Numbered from the stretch's first letter, positions 42,481 to 51,428 are shown. The stretch: DNA of 64,000 bases from Nocardiopsis sp. FIRDI 009 (GCF_003386285.1 NZ_QPNC01000005.1:1-64000); one strand, 5' to 3'. A program made the numbers and translations. Notes: generated by a model from the sequence alone, not told the origin.

Positions 42481-43920
42481 ATGAACGCCACCACGGGTAA
42501 CAGCTCACACGACGGCGCGCGGGAGGTGGACTGGGTCGCTCTGGCCCCCGAGGGGGGCGAGCGCATCCCGGAACTCCTGGAATCCCTCGCCGGAAGCGAC
42601 GCGGCGCTCTCCGAGCTCCACGACATCATCCACTTCCCCGCACCCGGCCACCGCGCCGCACCCCGGGCGGTCGACTTCCTGGTCGACATCGCCTGCTCAC
42701 CACAGACGCCGGTCATCGACCGCTGGCGTCCGCTCAGCCTCCTCCTGGAGCTGGTGAGCGGCCACGCCGAGGACCGCTTCCCGCGGCCCCGCGACCTCCA
42801 GCAGTGGCGGGACGAGGTCGCCTGGGTGACCTCCAACGACGCGGAGAAAGTACGCGAGCAGTACCGGACCTGGATGGCGGAGGCCCCGGACGAACAGCAG
42901 TACCGGCGCATGCGCAACCGGCTGGCCGTCCTGGAGGAACCCGACGGCGCCGCCGTCCTCCAGGCCGAACTGGACACCCACGAGGCGATCCGCGCACGCG
43001 TCACCGACCTGGTCACGCTCCTGCGGGGCAGCGGCAACCGGGGCGGCCTGGACCGGGCCGGGGAGTGGGTCAGCTACGTGCTCGCCTTCCTGCACGAGGA
43101 CGCCGAGTTCATCGCCGCCGAGATCACCGGAGCCTCCCAGTTCCTGCTCGCCAAGGACCTGCGCGGCACGCCACCGGCGCCCACCTCCTACAGCGAACTC
43201 AGGAACGGCATCGACAACGGGGAGCCGCTGGCCGCCGAACTCTTCGCCCTCGGCCTGCTCGCCAGCCCCGAGGACACCGACACCACCGTCGCGCTCGCCC
43301 ACGAGATGGCGGGCGGGAACCTCTACAACGCCTTCGCCGCCTCCGTGGCGATGGTGCTCATCCACGGCGAGAACACCCCACGCGAGGGGCTGCGCCGGAT
43401 CGGTCGCGGCGGCGGCACCCACGTCGGCTACGAGGGCCTGTTCAACGAGTCCTGGCCGCACTGCGGCACACGCTCCCCGCAGGTCCTCGGGTTCCTGGCG
43501 CTCGGCCGGGCCGGCGACCGCGCCCGCCGGCTGCGCCTGGACATGCTGCCGGGGCTGATCAAGGGCGAGCCCGCCTCGCGCGCGCTGGTCACCGGCGTCG
43601 GTCTGGAGATGGTGCTGGGTCCCCGCTGCCGGGAGTACTCGGCCGAGGAGCACGCCCGGGCCGACTACGACGAGGAGACGCTCAAGGTCCTGTGGGCGAT
43701 CGCCGAACTGCCCGCCTCCGCCTGGGAGGACGCGGAGTTCACCGACACCCTGCGCGCCTGGGCGCTGCCGGAGGACCCCCAGGAGTTCTGCGAACTCGTC
43801 GGGGTGGAACCCGAGCCCGCCGAGCCGGAGGCCGCCGAGACCCCCGAGGCGGGGCCCGGGAACCGGGCCGCCGAGCGCGGGGGCCTGCTCGGGCGTCTGT
43901 TCGGCGGCCGTCAGGGGTGA
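42481..43920 (+). CDS. Hypothetical protein between two SanA-like genes
   Basis: A 479-residue acidic, helix-rich soluble protein with no signal peptide. The repeated helical pattern (PRAVDFLVDIACSPQTPVIDRWRPLSLLLELVSG; LAAELFALGLLASPEDTDTTVALAHEMAGG; SPQVLGFLALGRAGDRARRLRLDMLP) suggests a HEAT-like alpha-solenoid. The C-terminus ends in a low-complexity Pro/Glu region and GLLGRLFGGRQG, a small amphipathic tail. No family recognised with confidence. It follows SanA-like paralogue 1 by 150 bp and is convergent with paralogue 2. Confidence 0.72.
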   Translation: MNATTGNSSHDGAREVDWVALAPEGGERIPELLESLAGSDAALSELHDIIHFPAPGHRAAPRAVDFLVDIACSPQTPVIDRWRPLSLLLELVSGHAEDRFPRPRDLQQWRDEVAWVTSNDAEKVREQYRTWMAEAPDEQQYRRMRNRLAVLEEPDGAAVLQAELDTHEAIRARVTDLVTLLRGSGNRGGLDRAGEWVSYVLAFLHEDAEFIAAEITGASQFLLAKDLRGTPPAPTSYSELRNGIDNGEPLAAELFALGLLASPEDTDTTVALAHEMAGGNLYNAFAASVAMVLIHGENTPREGLRRIGRGGGTHVGYEGLFNESWPHCGTRSPQVLGFLALGRAGDRARRLRLDMLPGLIKGEPASRALVTGVGLEMVLGPRCREYSAEEHARADYDEETLKVLWAIAELPASAWEDAEFTDTLRAWALPEDPQEFCELVGVEPEPAEPEAAETPEAGPGNRAAERGGLLGRLFGGRQG

Positions 43921-43933
43921 TCCCCCGGAACCG

Positions 43934-44827
43934 TCAACCCTGGTCGGCCGCCTCGGCGGCGGCCAGGGCCTCGTCCACCCCCGACTCGTACTCGCCGAGG
44001 AACACGGGGTCGGGGCGGAACACCATCGTCAGGAACGCGGCCGCGGTCGCGGGGACCTCCCGGACCCAGCCGTAGACGGTGGCCGCGGTGCGCTCGCGCA
44101 GACTGGAGTCGGCCACCCCCACCGCGTCGATCCCTGCCGTCCGACACAGGCCCACGGCGCGCGGCAGATGGAAGTCCTGGGTGACGACCGTGGCCTCCTC
44201 CACCCCGAACACCTCGCTGGCCCGGGCGCAGGAGTCCCAGGTGGAGAAACCCGCGTAGTCGGTGACGACGCGGTCCCCGGGGATCCCAGCGGCCACCAGG
44301 TAGTCGCGCATGGTGTCGGGCTCGTTGTAGTGCTCGACACTGTTGTCCCCGCTGACCAGGATCGCCTGGACACGGCCGTCGAAGTAGAGGTCGGCGGCGG
44401 TGTCCAGGCGACGGGCGAGCAGCAGGGTCGGGTGTCCGTCGGGGCGCACCCCCGCGCCGAGCACGAGGGCCACCGGGCGGTCGGGCACGGTCGCGGCGGA
44501 GTGGCGGTCGTCGGCGGTGGACACCAGCGACCACACGAACGGCGCGCAGCCCAGCAGGACGGCGGTCACGGCCAGCGCGCCGAGGATCCGCCGCCAGGGA
44601 CGGCCCCCGGGCGCGCCGGTACCGTCCCCGTCGCGGTCGGCGGACTCCTCGTGGGCGTCGCGGTCGTCGGCGGGCTCGGCGGGCGTGGAGTCAGGGGTCG
44701 TCACACCCGGGGAGACGATCCGAGGGGCGGTCGGGTTCCGGGTCGGCTCCGTGTTCGCGTTCCCGCCGCTCCCGGGTCTTGGCCGGACGGGGGGTCGAGG
44801 TCCGCCGCGGTGATGGTCTAGGGTCAT
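43934..44827 (-). CDS. SanA/YdcF-like (DUF218) membrane protein, paralogue 2
   Basis: About 297 residues if started at ATG 44827. A 75-residue polar Asp/Thr/Pro-rich N-terminus precedes one membrane helix (ILGALAVTAVLLGCAPFVWSLV) and a DUF218 domain (LVLGAGVRPDGHPTLLLARRLD, AILVSGDNSVEHYNEPDTMRDYL, STWDSCARASEVFGVEEATVVTQDFHLPRAVGLCRTAGIDAVGVAD). It is clearly a paralogue of 41685-42332. The ATG lies only 3 bp from the divergent DUF885 start, so both mRNAs may be leaderless or the true start is further in (for example GTG in PGVTTPDS). Confidence 0.78.
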   Translation of the reverse strand: MTLDHHRGGPRPPVRPRPGSGGNANTEPTRNPTAPRIVSPGVTTPDSTPAEPADDRDAHEESADRDGDGTGAPGGRPWRRILGALAVTAVLLGCAPFVWSLVSTADDRHSAATVPDRPVALVLGAGVRPDGHPTLLLARRLDTAADLYFDGRVQAILVSGDNSVEHYNEPDTMRDYLVAAGIPGDRVVTDYAGFSTWDSCARASEVFGVEEATVVTQDFHLPRAVGLCRTAGIDAVGVADSSLRERTAATVYGWVREVPATAAAFLTMVFRPDPVFLGEYESGVDEALAAAEAADQG

Positions 44828-44830
44828 CGG
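44819..44830 (+). promoter_or_regulatory. Candidate leaderless promoter of the DUF885 gene (-10 TAGGGT)
   Basis: TAGGGT (44819-44824) is followed by 6 bases and the ATG at 44831; no ribosome site. It lies within the N-terminus of the divergent SanA-like gene if that gene starts at 44827, so that start may be too long. Confidence 0.55.
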
Positions 44831-46393
44831 ATGTCTGAGAAACCGCGACACGAACTCTCCCCGCGTCTGCGGGCGCTGGCCGACCTCACCCCCGGCGCCA
44901 TGCGCGAGGGCGCGGGCATGCACGAGTACGACGGCGTCGTCGCCGACCTGTCCCCCGAGGGCGTCCGCGCGGGCCTGTCCGCCCTCGGCGGAGCCCCCCT
45001 CGACGACCCCCACGACGAGGCCCACCTGGCCGCGTTCGAGGACGGACTCCGGGTGGAGCTGGGCGAACTCCAACTGCACCGCGCCAACCCGCTCCACCAC
45101 CTCGGTGAGCTCGACGTGTCCTGCTACGACCGGGACTACGCCCCCAAGGAGGAGCGCGACCGCGCCAGAACCGCCCACCTGGAACAGTGGCCCGGGGTCG
45201 TGGACCACGCGATCGAGGCCCTGGACCGCCTCTCCGCCCCCGTCGCCCGGTCGCTCCTGGGCGCGGTGAAGGGAGTGGCCGAGGGGCTGCCCGACACCGT
45301 CCCGGACGAGGTCCGCCGGACCGCCCTGGCCGCCCACTCCCGTCTGGTCGCCCACGTGGAACAGGCCGCCGCCTCCGGCCCCGGCAGCGCCGCGCTGGGC
45401 GCGGACGGCCTGAGCAGGCTCATGGGCGTCTCCGAGGCCACCACCGTCGACCTCGCCGACCTGGCGGCCCGGGCCGACGCCGAACGCGACCGTCTGCGCG
45501 AGCGGCTGGCCGAGGCCACCGCACGCCTGGCGCCCGGCCGCGACCCGATGGAGGTCAGCCGGGAACTGACGCGCCGGCACCCGGACGCCGAGGGCGTCCT
45601 GGACGCCGCGCGCCGCTGGACCCGGATCGCCCTCGACTTCACCGCCGAACGCGGTCTGGCCCCGTACGGCGACGGTGAGTGCAGGGTGGACGTCTCCCCG
45701 CCGTCCCAGCGGTGGGCCACCGCGATGATGGCCTGGTCGGGGCCGTGGGAGGCGGACACCCCGTCCTTCTACCACATCACCCCGCCCGACCCCGCCTGGT
45801 CGGCGGAGGAGGCCGCGGAGTGGCTGGAGATGTTCAGCCACACCACCCTCCCCGCCGTCAGCGTCCACGAGGTGGCGCCCGGCCACTACTCCCACGGCCG
45901 CGCGCTGCGCCGGGCGCCCAGCGCGGTCCGCCGCGCCCTGCACTCGATGACCTTCGCGGAGGGATGGGCGCACTACGCCGAGGAGATGTGCCTGGAGGAG
46001 GGCTTCGGGGCCTACGCGGCCGAACGCCTGGGCGACCCGGAGTGGAGCGCCGCCCACTACGAGATCGGGGTGTGGCTGGAGGCCCTGATCCGGGTGACCC
46101 GCCTCTCCGTGGCCGTCGGTGTGCACACCGGAGGGATGACCGTGCGGGAGGCGGCCGCCCGCTTCTCGGCGGACACGCCGCTCCAGGGGCCCGCCGCCCT
46201 GTCCGAGGCCAACCGGGCCACCTTCGACCCCACCTACGGCCGCTACACCTGGGGCAAGCTGGAGATCCTCGCGCTCCGGGAGCGGGCCCGGGAGCGGTGG
46301 GGGGACGGCTTCTCCCTCGCCCGCTTCCACCGGGCCATGCTCGACCTGGGCTCGCCCCCGCTCGGCCTCCTCGACGCGGCCCTGGAGGGCTAA
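44831..46393 (+). CDS. DUF885 family metallopeptidase-like protein
   Basis: About 520 residues, helical, no signal peptide. The zinc-binding motif HEVAPGH (346-352, HExxxGH) and a downstream EGWAHYAEEM glutamate motif are those of the DUF885 family, related to M3/M32-like gluzincins. Members are predicted carboxypeptidase-like, and their physiological substrates are mostly unknown. Stops exactly at the edge of the 46.4-kb repeat; convergent with murQ. Overlap with the murein-recycling genes next door may be chance. Confidence 0.87.
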   Translation: MSEKPRHELSPRLRALADLTPGAMREGAGMHEYDGVVADLSPEGVRAGLSALGGAPLDDPHDEAHLAAFEDGLRVELGELQLHRANPLHHLGELDVSCYDRDYAPKEERDRARTAHLEQWPGVVDHAIEALDRLSAPVARSLLGAVKGVAEGLPDTVPDEVRRTALAAHSRLVAHVEQAAASGPGSAALGADGLSRLMGVSEATTVDLADLAARADAERDRLRERLAEATARLAPGRDPMEVSRELTRRHPDAEGVLDAARRWTRIALDFTAERGLAPYGDGECRVDVSPPSQRWATAMMAWSGPWEADTPSFYHITPPDPAWSAEEAAEWLEMFSHTTLPAVSVHEVAPGHYSHGRALRRAPSAVRRALHSMTFAEGWAHYAEEMCLEEGFGAYAAERLGDPEWSAAHYEIGVWLEALIRVTRLSVAVGVHTGGMTVREAAARFSADTPLQGPAALSEANRATFDPTYGRYTWGKLEILALRERARERWGDGFSLARFHRAMLDLGSPPLGLLDAALEG

Positions 46394-46396
46394 GCT

Positions 46397-46586
46397 GTGC
46401 TTGCTTTGGTCCTCCGCTGCGCTTCGGACCGTGTTCGGGCGCCCTCAAGGCAGGGATTCTTCCTCCTCGGCCGCGCCTGTCGCTCGTTCCTCGCCACGCG
46501 GCTCGCCTCGTCGTGCAGAACCCTGCCGGCGCCCGAACGGTAACCCCCTGGGGTGACCGTTCGCAGGACGGGCCCAGAGCAAGCAC
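46397..46586. repeat. Dispersed intergenic repeat, copy 3 (full length, hairpin-forming)
   Basis: Fills the gap between the DUF885 and murQ stop codons. Its outermost bases are a perfect inverted repeat GTGCTTGCT (46397-46405) / AGCAAGCAC (46578-46586). Inside are further nested inverted pairs, GTTCGGGCGCC with GGCGCCCGAAC and GGCAGGGATTCT with AGAACCCTGCC. It could fold as a long cruciform or act as a two-way terminator. The core is shared with copies at 20.1 and 21.8 kb. Confidence 0.7.
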
Positions 46587-46588
46587 GC

Positions 46589-47596
46589 TCACACCGTCTG
46601 GTCGGGTACCCCCAGCTCGGCCAGGGCGGCGCGGACACGGCCCCCACCAGTGGACAGTGCCCGCGCCGCCCGCCGCGGGTCCACGTCCGCCAGCAGCGAC
46701 ACCAGCGCCACACGGGTGTCGCCGTCCGCCGCGGCCAACGCCTCCGCGCACGCCCGCTCCTCCAGCCCGGTCGCCTGGGACAGCAGGGTCACCACGCGCC
46801 CGCGCAGTTTGCTGTTGCTGGCGTCGACACCGACCATGAGGTTCGAGTAGGTCCGCCCCATCCGCACCATGACGGCGGTCGAGAACGCGTTCAGCGCCAG
46901 CTTCTGCGCCGTCCCCGCCTTCATCCGCGTGGATCCGGCGATCACCTCGGCCCCGGTGTCCATCCCCACATGCACGTCCACCCCCGCGGCCAGCGGGGCG
47001 TCCGGGTTCGCGCTGATCAGCACCGTCGCCGCCGCCCGCTCCCGGGCCGCGGCCAACGCGCCGCCCACGTAGGGGGTGCGTCCGCTCGCCGCCAGCCCCA
47101 CCGCGAGCGATCCGGGCGCCACCCCGGCCGCGGCGATCCGTCCGGACTCCCAGTCGTCCTCGGTCCCCTCCACCGCGCGCGCCAGGGCGTCACCGCCCCC
47201 CGCGTGGTGGGCGACCACCCAGTCGGCGGGCACCCCGTAGGTGGGTGGCAGTTCGGCGGCGTCCTGGGCCGCGATCCGCCCCGAGGTCCCGGCGCCGAAG
47301 TAGTGGATGGCCGCGCCCGACTCCAGCGCCGCCACCCCCAGGTCGACGGCGCGCGCCAGTTCCGGCAGGGCCGCGGCGACGGCGGTCGGCACCGTCATGT
47401 CCTCCGCGTTGATCTGCCGCAGGATGTCCAGCGACGGAAGCAGGTCGATGTCGTGGGTCCCCGAGTTGCGGGCCTCGGTGGGCGACCGGACGATCACCGT
47501 GTCGCCGCCTTCCCGGGGCCGGGCGGCGCGGTGCTCCCCGGCGCCGCCGTCCGTACCGCTGTGCACAGCGCTCTCCTGTTCGGTCCGCACCGGCAA
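46589..47596 (-). CDS. murQ: N-acetylmuramic acid 6-phosphate etherase
   Basis: A 335-residue SIS-fold enzyme that cleaves the lactyl ether of MurNAc-6-phosphate to GlcNAc-6-phosphate during cell-wall recycling. Signatures HYFGAGTSGRIAAQDAAELPPTYG, VGLAASGRTPYV and GAEVIAGSTRMKAGTAQKLALNAFSTAVM are intact. Start is TTG 47596, supported by GGAAGGGAACGG. It is 60 bp downstream of the rpiR gene on the same strand, so they are probably one operon. No anmK or MurNAc-specific PTS gene is nearby. Confidence 0.95.
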   Translation of the reverse strand: MPVRTEQESAVHSGTDGGAGEHRAARPREGGDTVIVRSPTEARNSGTHDIDLLPSLDILRQINAEDMTVPTAVAAALPELARAVDLGVAALESGAAIHYFGAGTSGRIAAQDAAELPPTYGVPADWVVAHHAGGGDALARAVEGTEDDWESGRIAAAGVAPGSLAVGLAASGRTPYVGGALAAARERAAATVLISANPDAPLAAGVDVHVGMDTGAEVIAGSTRMKAGTAQKLALNAFSTAVMVRMGRTYSNLMVGVDASNSKLRGRVVTLLSQATGLEERACAEALAAADGDTRVALVSLLADVDPRRAARALSTGGGRVRAALAELGVPDQTV

Positions 47597-47656
47597 CCGT
47601 TCCCTTCCGTCGGTGGTCGCCCCCGCACCGTCACCGCGGCGCCGGGGCGGGGCGGA

Positions 47657-48637
47657 TCACTCGTCGTCCACGCTCGTGGCGTGGGGGGCCGCATCGCTCC
47701 TGCGGCGTTTGCGGTCGTCGTTGATGCGCAGGCCCCGGACCGCCTCGTAGGTGGTCTCCAGAGCGGTGCGGCTCTCCGTGTAGCGGCTCTGCGCCAGCCC
47801 CACGAAGAGGCAGTCCACGACCGTGAGCTGGGCGAGTCTGCTCGCGGTCGCCCCCGACCGGAACGTGGTCTCGCGGGCCGCCGTGGTGAGCACGTGGTCG
47901 GCGAAGCCGACGGGGGAGCGGGGGAAGTTGGTGATGGCCACCGTCCGAGCTCCGCGCCGCCCGGCCTCGGTCAGGGCCTGCACGGTGTCGATCGTGGTGC
48001 CGCTGTGGGAGATGCCGATCGCCACGTCGCGCTCGTCGAGCAGGGCCGCGCTGGTCAGCATGACGTGCGCGTCCGACCACGCGAAGGACGTCATCCCGAT
48101 CCGGTGCAGCTTCTGCTGGAGGTCGGCGCCGACGAAGGCGCTCGCGCCGACCCCGTACACGTCGATCCGGCGGGCCGCGGACATGGCGTCGATGACCGCG
48201 CGCAGCACGTCGACGTCGAGCGCCGCTCCGGTCTCCTCGACGGCGCGCGCGTCGGTGTAGGCGATCTTCTGGACCACGGTGACCAGGGTGTCGTCCGGAT
48301 CGATGTCGCTGGCCATCTCGGGTGCCCCGGAACGAGCCCCGCGCGCCTGACCGGCCTCCGTGGCCAGGGCCAGGCGCAGCTCGCGGTAGCCGCTGAAGTC
48401 GATGGTCCGGCAGAAGCGGATCACCGTGGCCTCGGAGGTGGCGCAGTCCTTGGCGAGCTGGGTGATGGACGACGCCGCCGCCCGCTCGGGGTCGTCGACG
48501 ATGCGTTGGGCGACCCGCCGCTCGGCCGGGGCGAGCGACGGGATCAGCGACCGGATCCGCAGGACCGTGGTGGGAACGGCGGGGGCGGTGGCGTTCCCGG
48601 CGGCCTGGTCGCCGGAAGACTTCGGGATTTGCGCCAT
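47657..48637 (-). CDS. RpiR/MurR-family regulator
   Basis: A 326-residue regulator: N-terminal HTH_6 (SLAPAERRVAQRIVDDPERAAASSITQLAKDCATSEATVIRFCRTIDFSGYRELRLAL) and C-terminal SIS sugar-phosphate-binding domain (RRIDVYGVGASAFVGADLQQKLHRIG...VAIGISHSGTTIDTVQAL). Such proteins sense phosphosugars; linkage to murQ points to MurNAc-6P or a similar ligand. The element AGGAAAGTTTC lies 2 bases upstream of its ATG, and the same core sits inside a perfect palindrome at the peptide-transporter operon, so it probably autoregulates and controls that operon. Confidence 0.92.
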   Translation of the reverse strand: MAQIPKSSGDQAAGNATAPAVPTTVLRIRSLIPSLAPAERRVAQRIVDDPERAAASSITQLAKDCATSEATVIRFCRTIDFSGYRELRLALATEAGQARGARSGAPEMASDIDPDDTLVTVVQKIAYTDARAVEETGAALDVDVLRAVIDAMSAARRIDVYGVGASAFVGADLQQKLHRIGMTSFAWSDAHVMLTSAALLDERDVAIGISHSGTTIDTVQALTEAGRRGARTVAITNFPRSPVGFADHVLTTAARETTFRSGATASRLAQLTVVDCLFVGLAQSRYTESRTALETTYEAVRGLRINDDRKRRRSDAAPHATSVDDE

Positions 48638-48639
48638 GG

Positions 48640-48654
48640 AGGAAAGTTTCTTTC
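48640..48654 (-). promoter_or_regulatory. RpiR operator candidate at the rpiR start
   Basis: The plus strand shows AGGAAAGTTTC followed by TTTC; on the coding strand GAAACTTTCCT ends 2 bases before the ATG. Eleven bases are identical to the core of the 23-bp palindrome upstream of the peptide ABC operon (55108-55130). Confidence 0.6.
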
Positions 48655-48836
48655 GGTCGTGGTGCAGAGTCAACGCGCGGAAGGGAAAAAGCGGGAGAAT
48701 CAAGGATGACAAGGCACGCCCTCGGCGGCAAGTACCAGGGTGGCGATTGCGAAATCCCAGTTCAGGGGGCACTCTGGGGGCGGGGCGCCACGGCCCGCCC
48801 GCTCACGTCGGCGCTGTTTGGCAGGGGGATGGTGCT

Positions 48837-50624
48837 GTGTCGCGACGCGACCCGGCAAGACGCCGGTACGCCACGACCACCGACACCCGACCCGTGGAAC
48901 CGTCCTGGAGGGGACACCCGTCCGCGGGGCTGCGCGTCACGGTCCTGGGTCGCCTCGGCGTCGAGGTCGGCGGGGACGCGCTCCCGTTGCGCGGTGACAG
49001 GCGCCGGGCCCTCCTGGCGGCCCTGTTCCTCGGTGCGGGGCGGACCCTGGCCGTGGGCGACCTCGTCACACGCGTGTGGGGGGTGTCGTCGAACCAGGCC
49101 AACCGCAGCGCCCTCCAGGTGCACGTGGCGCGCGCCCGCGCCCTGTTCGACGCGCACTGCGGCCGCCCGCTCATCCTGGGCGGCGACGGCGGTTACCGGA
49201 TCGAGCTCGACGAGACCGAGTCCGACCTGCTCACCTTCCGCTCCCTGGTCCGCCAGGCCGACGCCGCCGACACCCCCGAAGGCCGGACCGACCTGTTGGT
49301 CCACGCCCTGGGCCTGTGGCGCGGGCCCGTCCTGGGCGACGTCACCAGCCCCGTTCTGCACGCCCGCGACGTCGCGCCGCTGAACGAGGAGCTGCTGCGC
49401 GTCGCCGAGGCGGGGTTCGGGGCCGCACTGGAGCGCGGCGACCACGAGGAGGTCGCGCGCCGGGTCGCCTCCGTCGTCGCCGACCACCCCGAACGCGAAC
49501 CCCTGGCCCGCATCCACATGGTCGCCCTCTACCGGTCGGGGCGCTCCAGTGAGGCGCTGCGCGTGTACGCGCGCACCCGTGCCGTTCTCGCCGAGCGCCT
49601 CGGGGCGGATCCGGGCCGGGAGCTCCGGGAGACCTTCCACGGCATCCTGCGGGGCGACCTCGACCGGGTGCCGCGCGTTCCGCGCCCCCGTGCCCTGGGC
49701 GGCCCGGACGCGGCGGGGCGGGAGGGAACCGCCCGCCCGGCTCGGGGGGCCGATCCCCCCGAGCCCGGAGTGGTCCCCGCCGAACTGCCCGCGGCGGTCG
49801 TGCCCCTGGTGGGCAGGGACCGGGCGCTGGCCGAACTCGACCGGCTGGTCGATCCCTGCGCTCTGATGCCCGGAAGCGTACTGGTGCGCGGACCGGCGGG
49901 GGCGGGGAGCAGCGCCCTCGCCGTGCGCTGGGCGCACGGCGCGGCGGCGCACTTCCCGGACGGCCAGCTCTACGTCAACCTCCGCGGTGAGGACGGGCGG
50001 CCGTACGATCCGGCCGAGGCGCTGCGCCGCCTGCTGCGCTCCCTGACCGGGGGCGCCGAGGTCCCGGACGGCCTGGGCACGGACGAGGTGGCGGCTCGGG
50101 CACGGACGCTCACCGCCCGCAGGCGCGTGCTGCTCGTCCTGGACAACGCCGTCTCGGCCCGGCAGGTGCGCCCGTTGCTGCCCGGCGGGACGGGGTGCGC
50201 GGCGGTGGTCACCAGCCGGCACTGGCTGACCGACCTGCTGGTCCGGGACGGGTTGCGGGTGCTGCCGGTGGGAGCCCTGGCGCGGGAGGAGGCGGTCGCG
50301 CTCCTGGAGTCGCTGGTGGCTCCCGAGCGCCGTTCCGGGGAGGGGCTGGAGCGGCTCGCCCAGCTGGCCGGGTGCCTGCCGCTGCCGTTGCGCATGGCGG
50401 TCGCGTGGCTGGACACCCGTCCGGACCGGTCGGTGGACGACCTCGTGCGGGCGGTGGAGGGGGTGGACCCGGCACACAGCGGAACGCCCGCGGCCCGGAT
50501 GGCCGCGGTGTTGCGTGCCGGGCCCGGGGAGGGCCGTCGCGGCCGCGGGGAAGTACCGGCCGGACCCGGCCCACCGGCCACGAGTCTGCGGCCCCCGTCT
50601 TACGCTCCGCTTTCGCCCGGGTGA
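48837..50624 (+). CDS. SARP/AfsR-type regulator with degenerate P-loop, lacking TPR region
   Basis: About 595 residues. A winged-helix OmpR-like DNA-binding domain (31-115, LRVTVLGRLGVEVGG...RRALLAALFLGAG), a BTAD helical domain (125-275) and an NB-ARC-like ATPase region (from 320). The phosphate-binding loop at 352-359 reads GPAGAGSS, with Ser in place of the essential Lys, while Walker B-like LLVLDNAVSARQVRPLLPGG remains. The usual TPR sensor half of AfsR-type proteins is absent. GTG 48837 follows AGGGGG. SARP proteins activate antibiotic clusters; none is seen here. Confidence 0.85.
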   Translation: MSRRDPARRRYATTTDTRPVEPSWRGHPSAGLRVTVLGRLGVEVGGDALPLRGDRRRALLAALFLGAGRTLAVGDLVTRVWGVSSNQANRSALQVHVARARALFDAHCGRPLILGGDGGYRIELDETESDLLTFRSLVRQADAADTPEGRTDLLVHALGLWRGPVLGDVTSPVLHARDVAPLNEELLRVAEAGFGAALERGDHEEVARRVASVVADHPEREPLARIHMVALYRSGRSSEALRVYARTRAVLAERLGADPGRELRETFHGILRGDLDRVPRVPRPRALGGPDAAGREGTARPARGADPPEPGVVPAELPAAVVPLVGRDRALAELDRLVDPCALMPGSVLVRGPAGAGSSALAVRWAHGAAAHFPDGQLYVNLRGEDGRPYDPAEALRRLLRSLTGGAEVPDGLGTDEVAARARTLTARRRVLLVLDNAVSARQVRPLLPGGTGCAAVVTSRHWLTDLLVRDGLRVLPVGALAREEAVALLESLVAPERRSGEGLERLAQLAGCLPLPLRMAVAWLDTRPDRSVDDLVRAVEGVDPAHSGTPAARMAAVLRAGPGEGRRGRGEVPAGPGPPATSLRPPSYAPLSPG

Positions 50625-50738
50625 GCGCCGCCGGCCATGGGGGAGAAGAGGGTCTCGGCGGAGCGTGAGAAACCCAGGGGGCGGTTGTGATCTCGGTTCG
50701 ATCCGTTCTCGGGGGTCCTCACGGTCCACACGAGTCGC

Positions 50739-50751
50739 TAATGTCGATCAC
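50739..50751 (+). promoter_or_regulatory. Candidate leaderless promoter (-10 TAATGT)
   Basis: TAATGT (50739-50744) followed by 7 bases and the ATG at 50752; no ribosome site. Confidence 0.5.
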
Positions 50752-50937
50752 ATGACACAGAACAATGATCCCAACAACGACCCGGCGGGTAACACCCAGC
50801 ACTTCCGCCGCTTCGTCAACGAGAATCCCGTGAGCGACGAGCCCGCGCGCAGACCGATCGTCCCGCTGGTCCTGGCCGGTGTCGGCGTGGTCCTCGTCAT
50901 CGCGGTGGCCGTCGTCATCTTCCTCGCTCTCACCTAG
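50752..50937 (+). CDS. Small single-pass membrane protein, unknown
   Basis: A 61-residue protein with an Asn/Asp/Pro-rich N-terminus (MTQNNDPNNDPAGNTQHF) and one C-terminal membrane helix (PIVPLVLAGVGVVLVIAVAVVIFLAL). The sequence looks like many actinobacterial tail-anchored small proteins. No homologue named. Followed by a strong hairpin, so it is a monocistronic unit. Confidence 0.72.
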   Translation: MTQNNDPNNDPAGNTQHFRRFVNENPVSDEPARRPIVPLVLAGVGVVLVIAVAVVIFLALT

Positions 50938-50940
50938 ACC

Positions 50941-50986
50941 GCCCGTGCTTTCCGTGCCGTCGCCGTGCTTCGGCTCCGAGCACGGG
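50941..50986 (+). terminator. Stem-loop after the small membrane protein
   Basis: GCCCGTGCT and AGCACGGGC form a perfect 9-bp stem 4 bases after the stop codon, with an internal GC-rich loop. Confidence 0.55.
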
Positions 50987-51040
50987 CCGGGGTGCCCCGG
51001 GCGGCCGTTCCATCGGTTCGCGGCCGCTCCGAGGTCCTGC

Positions 51041-51046
51041 TAAGGT
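51041..51046 (+). promoter_or_regulatory. -10 element of the first tRNA-Lys
   Basis: TAAGGT about 50 bases before the tRNA. A comparable TAGAGT at 51305-51310 precedes the second tRNA, with TTCGGG 17 bases upstream as a plausible -35. The two tRNAs therefore appear to be separate transcripts. Confidence 0.4.
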
Positions 51047-51097
51047 TGTCGTTGTCGCCAGGGAGCACGGCCCACCGGCCGCCCTGGAACACGACCA

Positions 51098-51170
<73 letters not shown>

Positions 51171-51177
51171 CGCCACA

Positions 51178-51217
51178 ACGGTCCCGGTCGGGAGGCATGC
51201 CTCCCGACCGGGACCGT
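51178..51217. terminator. Perfect palindromic terminator after tRNA-Lys copy 1
   Basis: A perfect 40-bp palindrome beginning ACGGTCCCGGTCGGGAGG and mirrored without a loop, 8 bases after the tRNA. Confidence 0.8.
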
Positions 51218-51355
51218 TCGTCTTCCCCGCCCTCCATCCGCGTCCACCCTGGTGGTGTGCCCCACACGGGGCGGCTGGCGGTTCGGGGCGGTCCAAGGAT
51301 CCGGTAGAGTTGAATCCGTTGCCGCGGCGGTCCGACAGGACCTCCGGGACGACGC

Positions 51356-51428
<73 letters not shown>

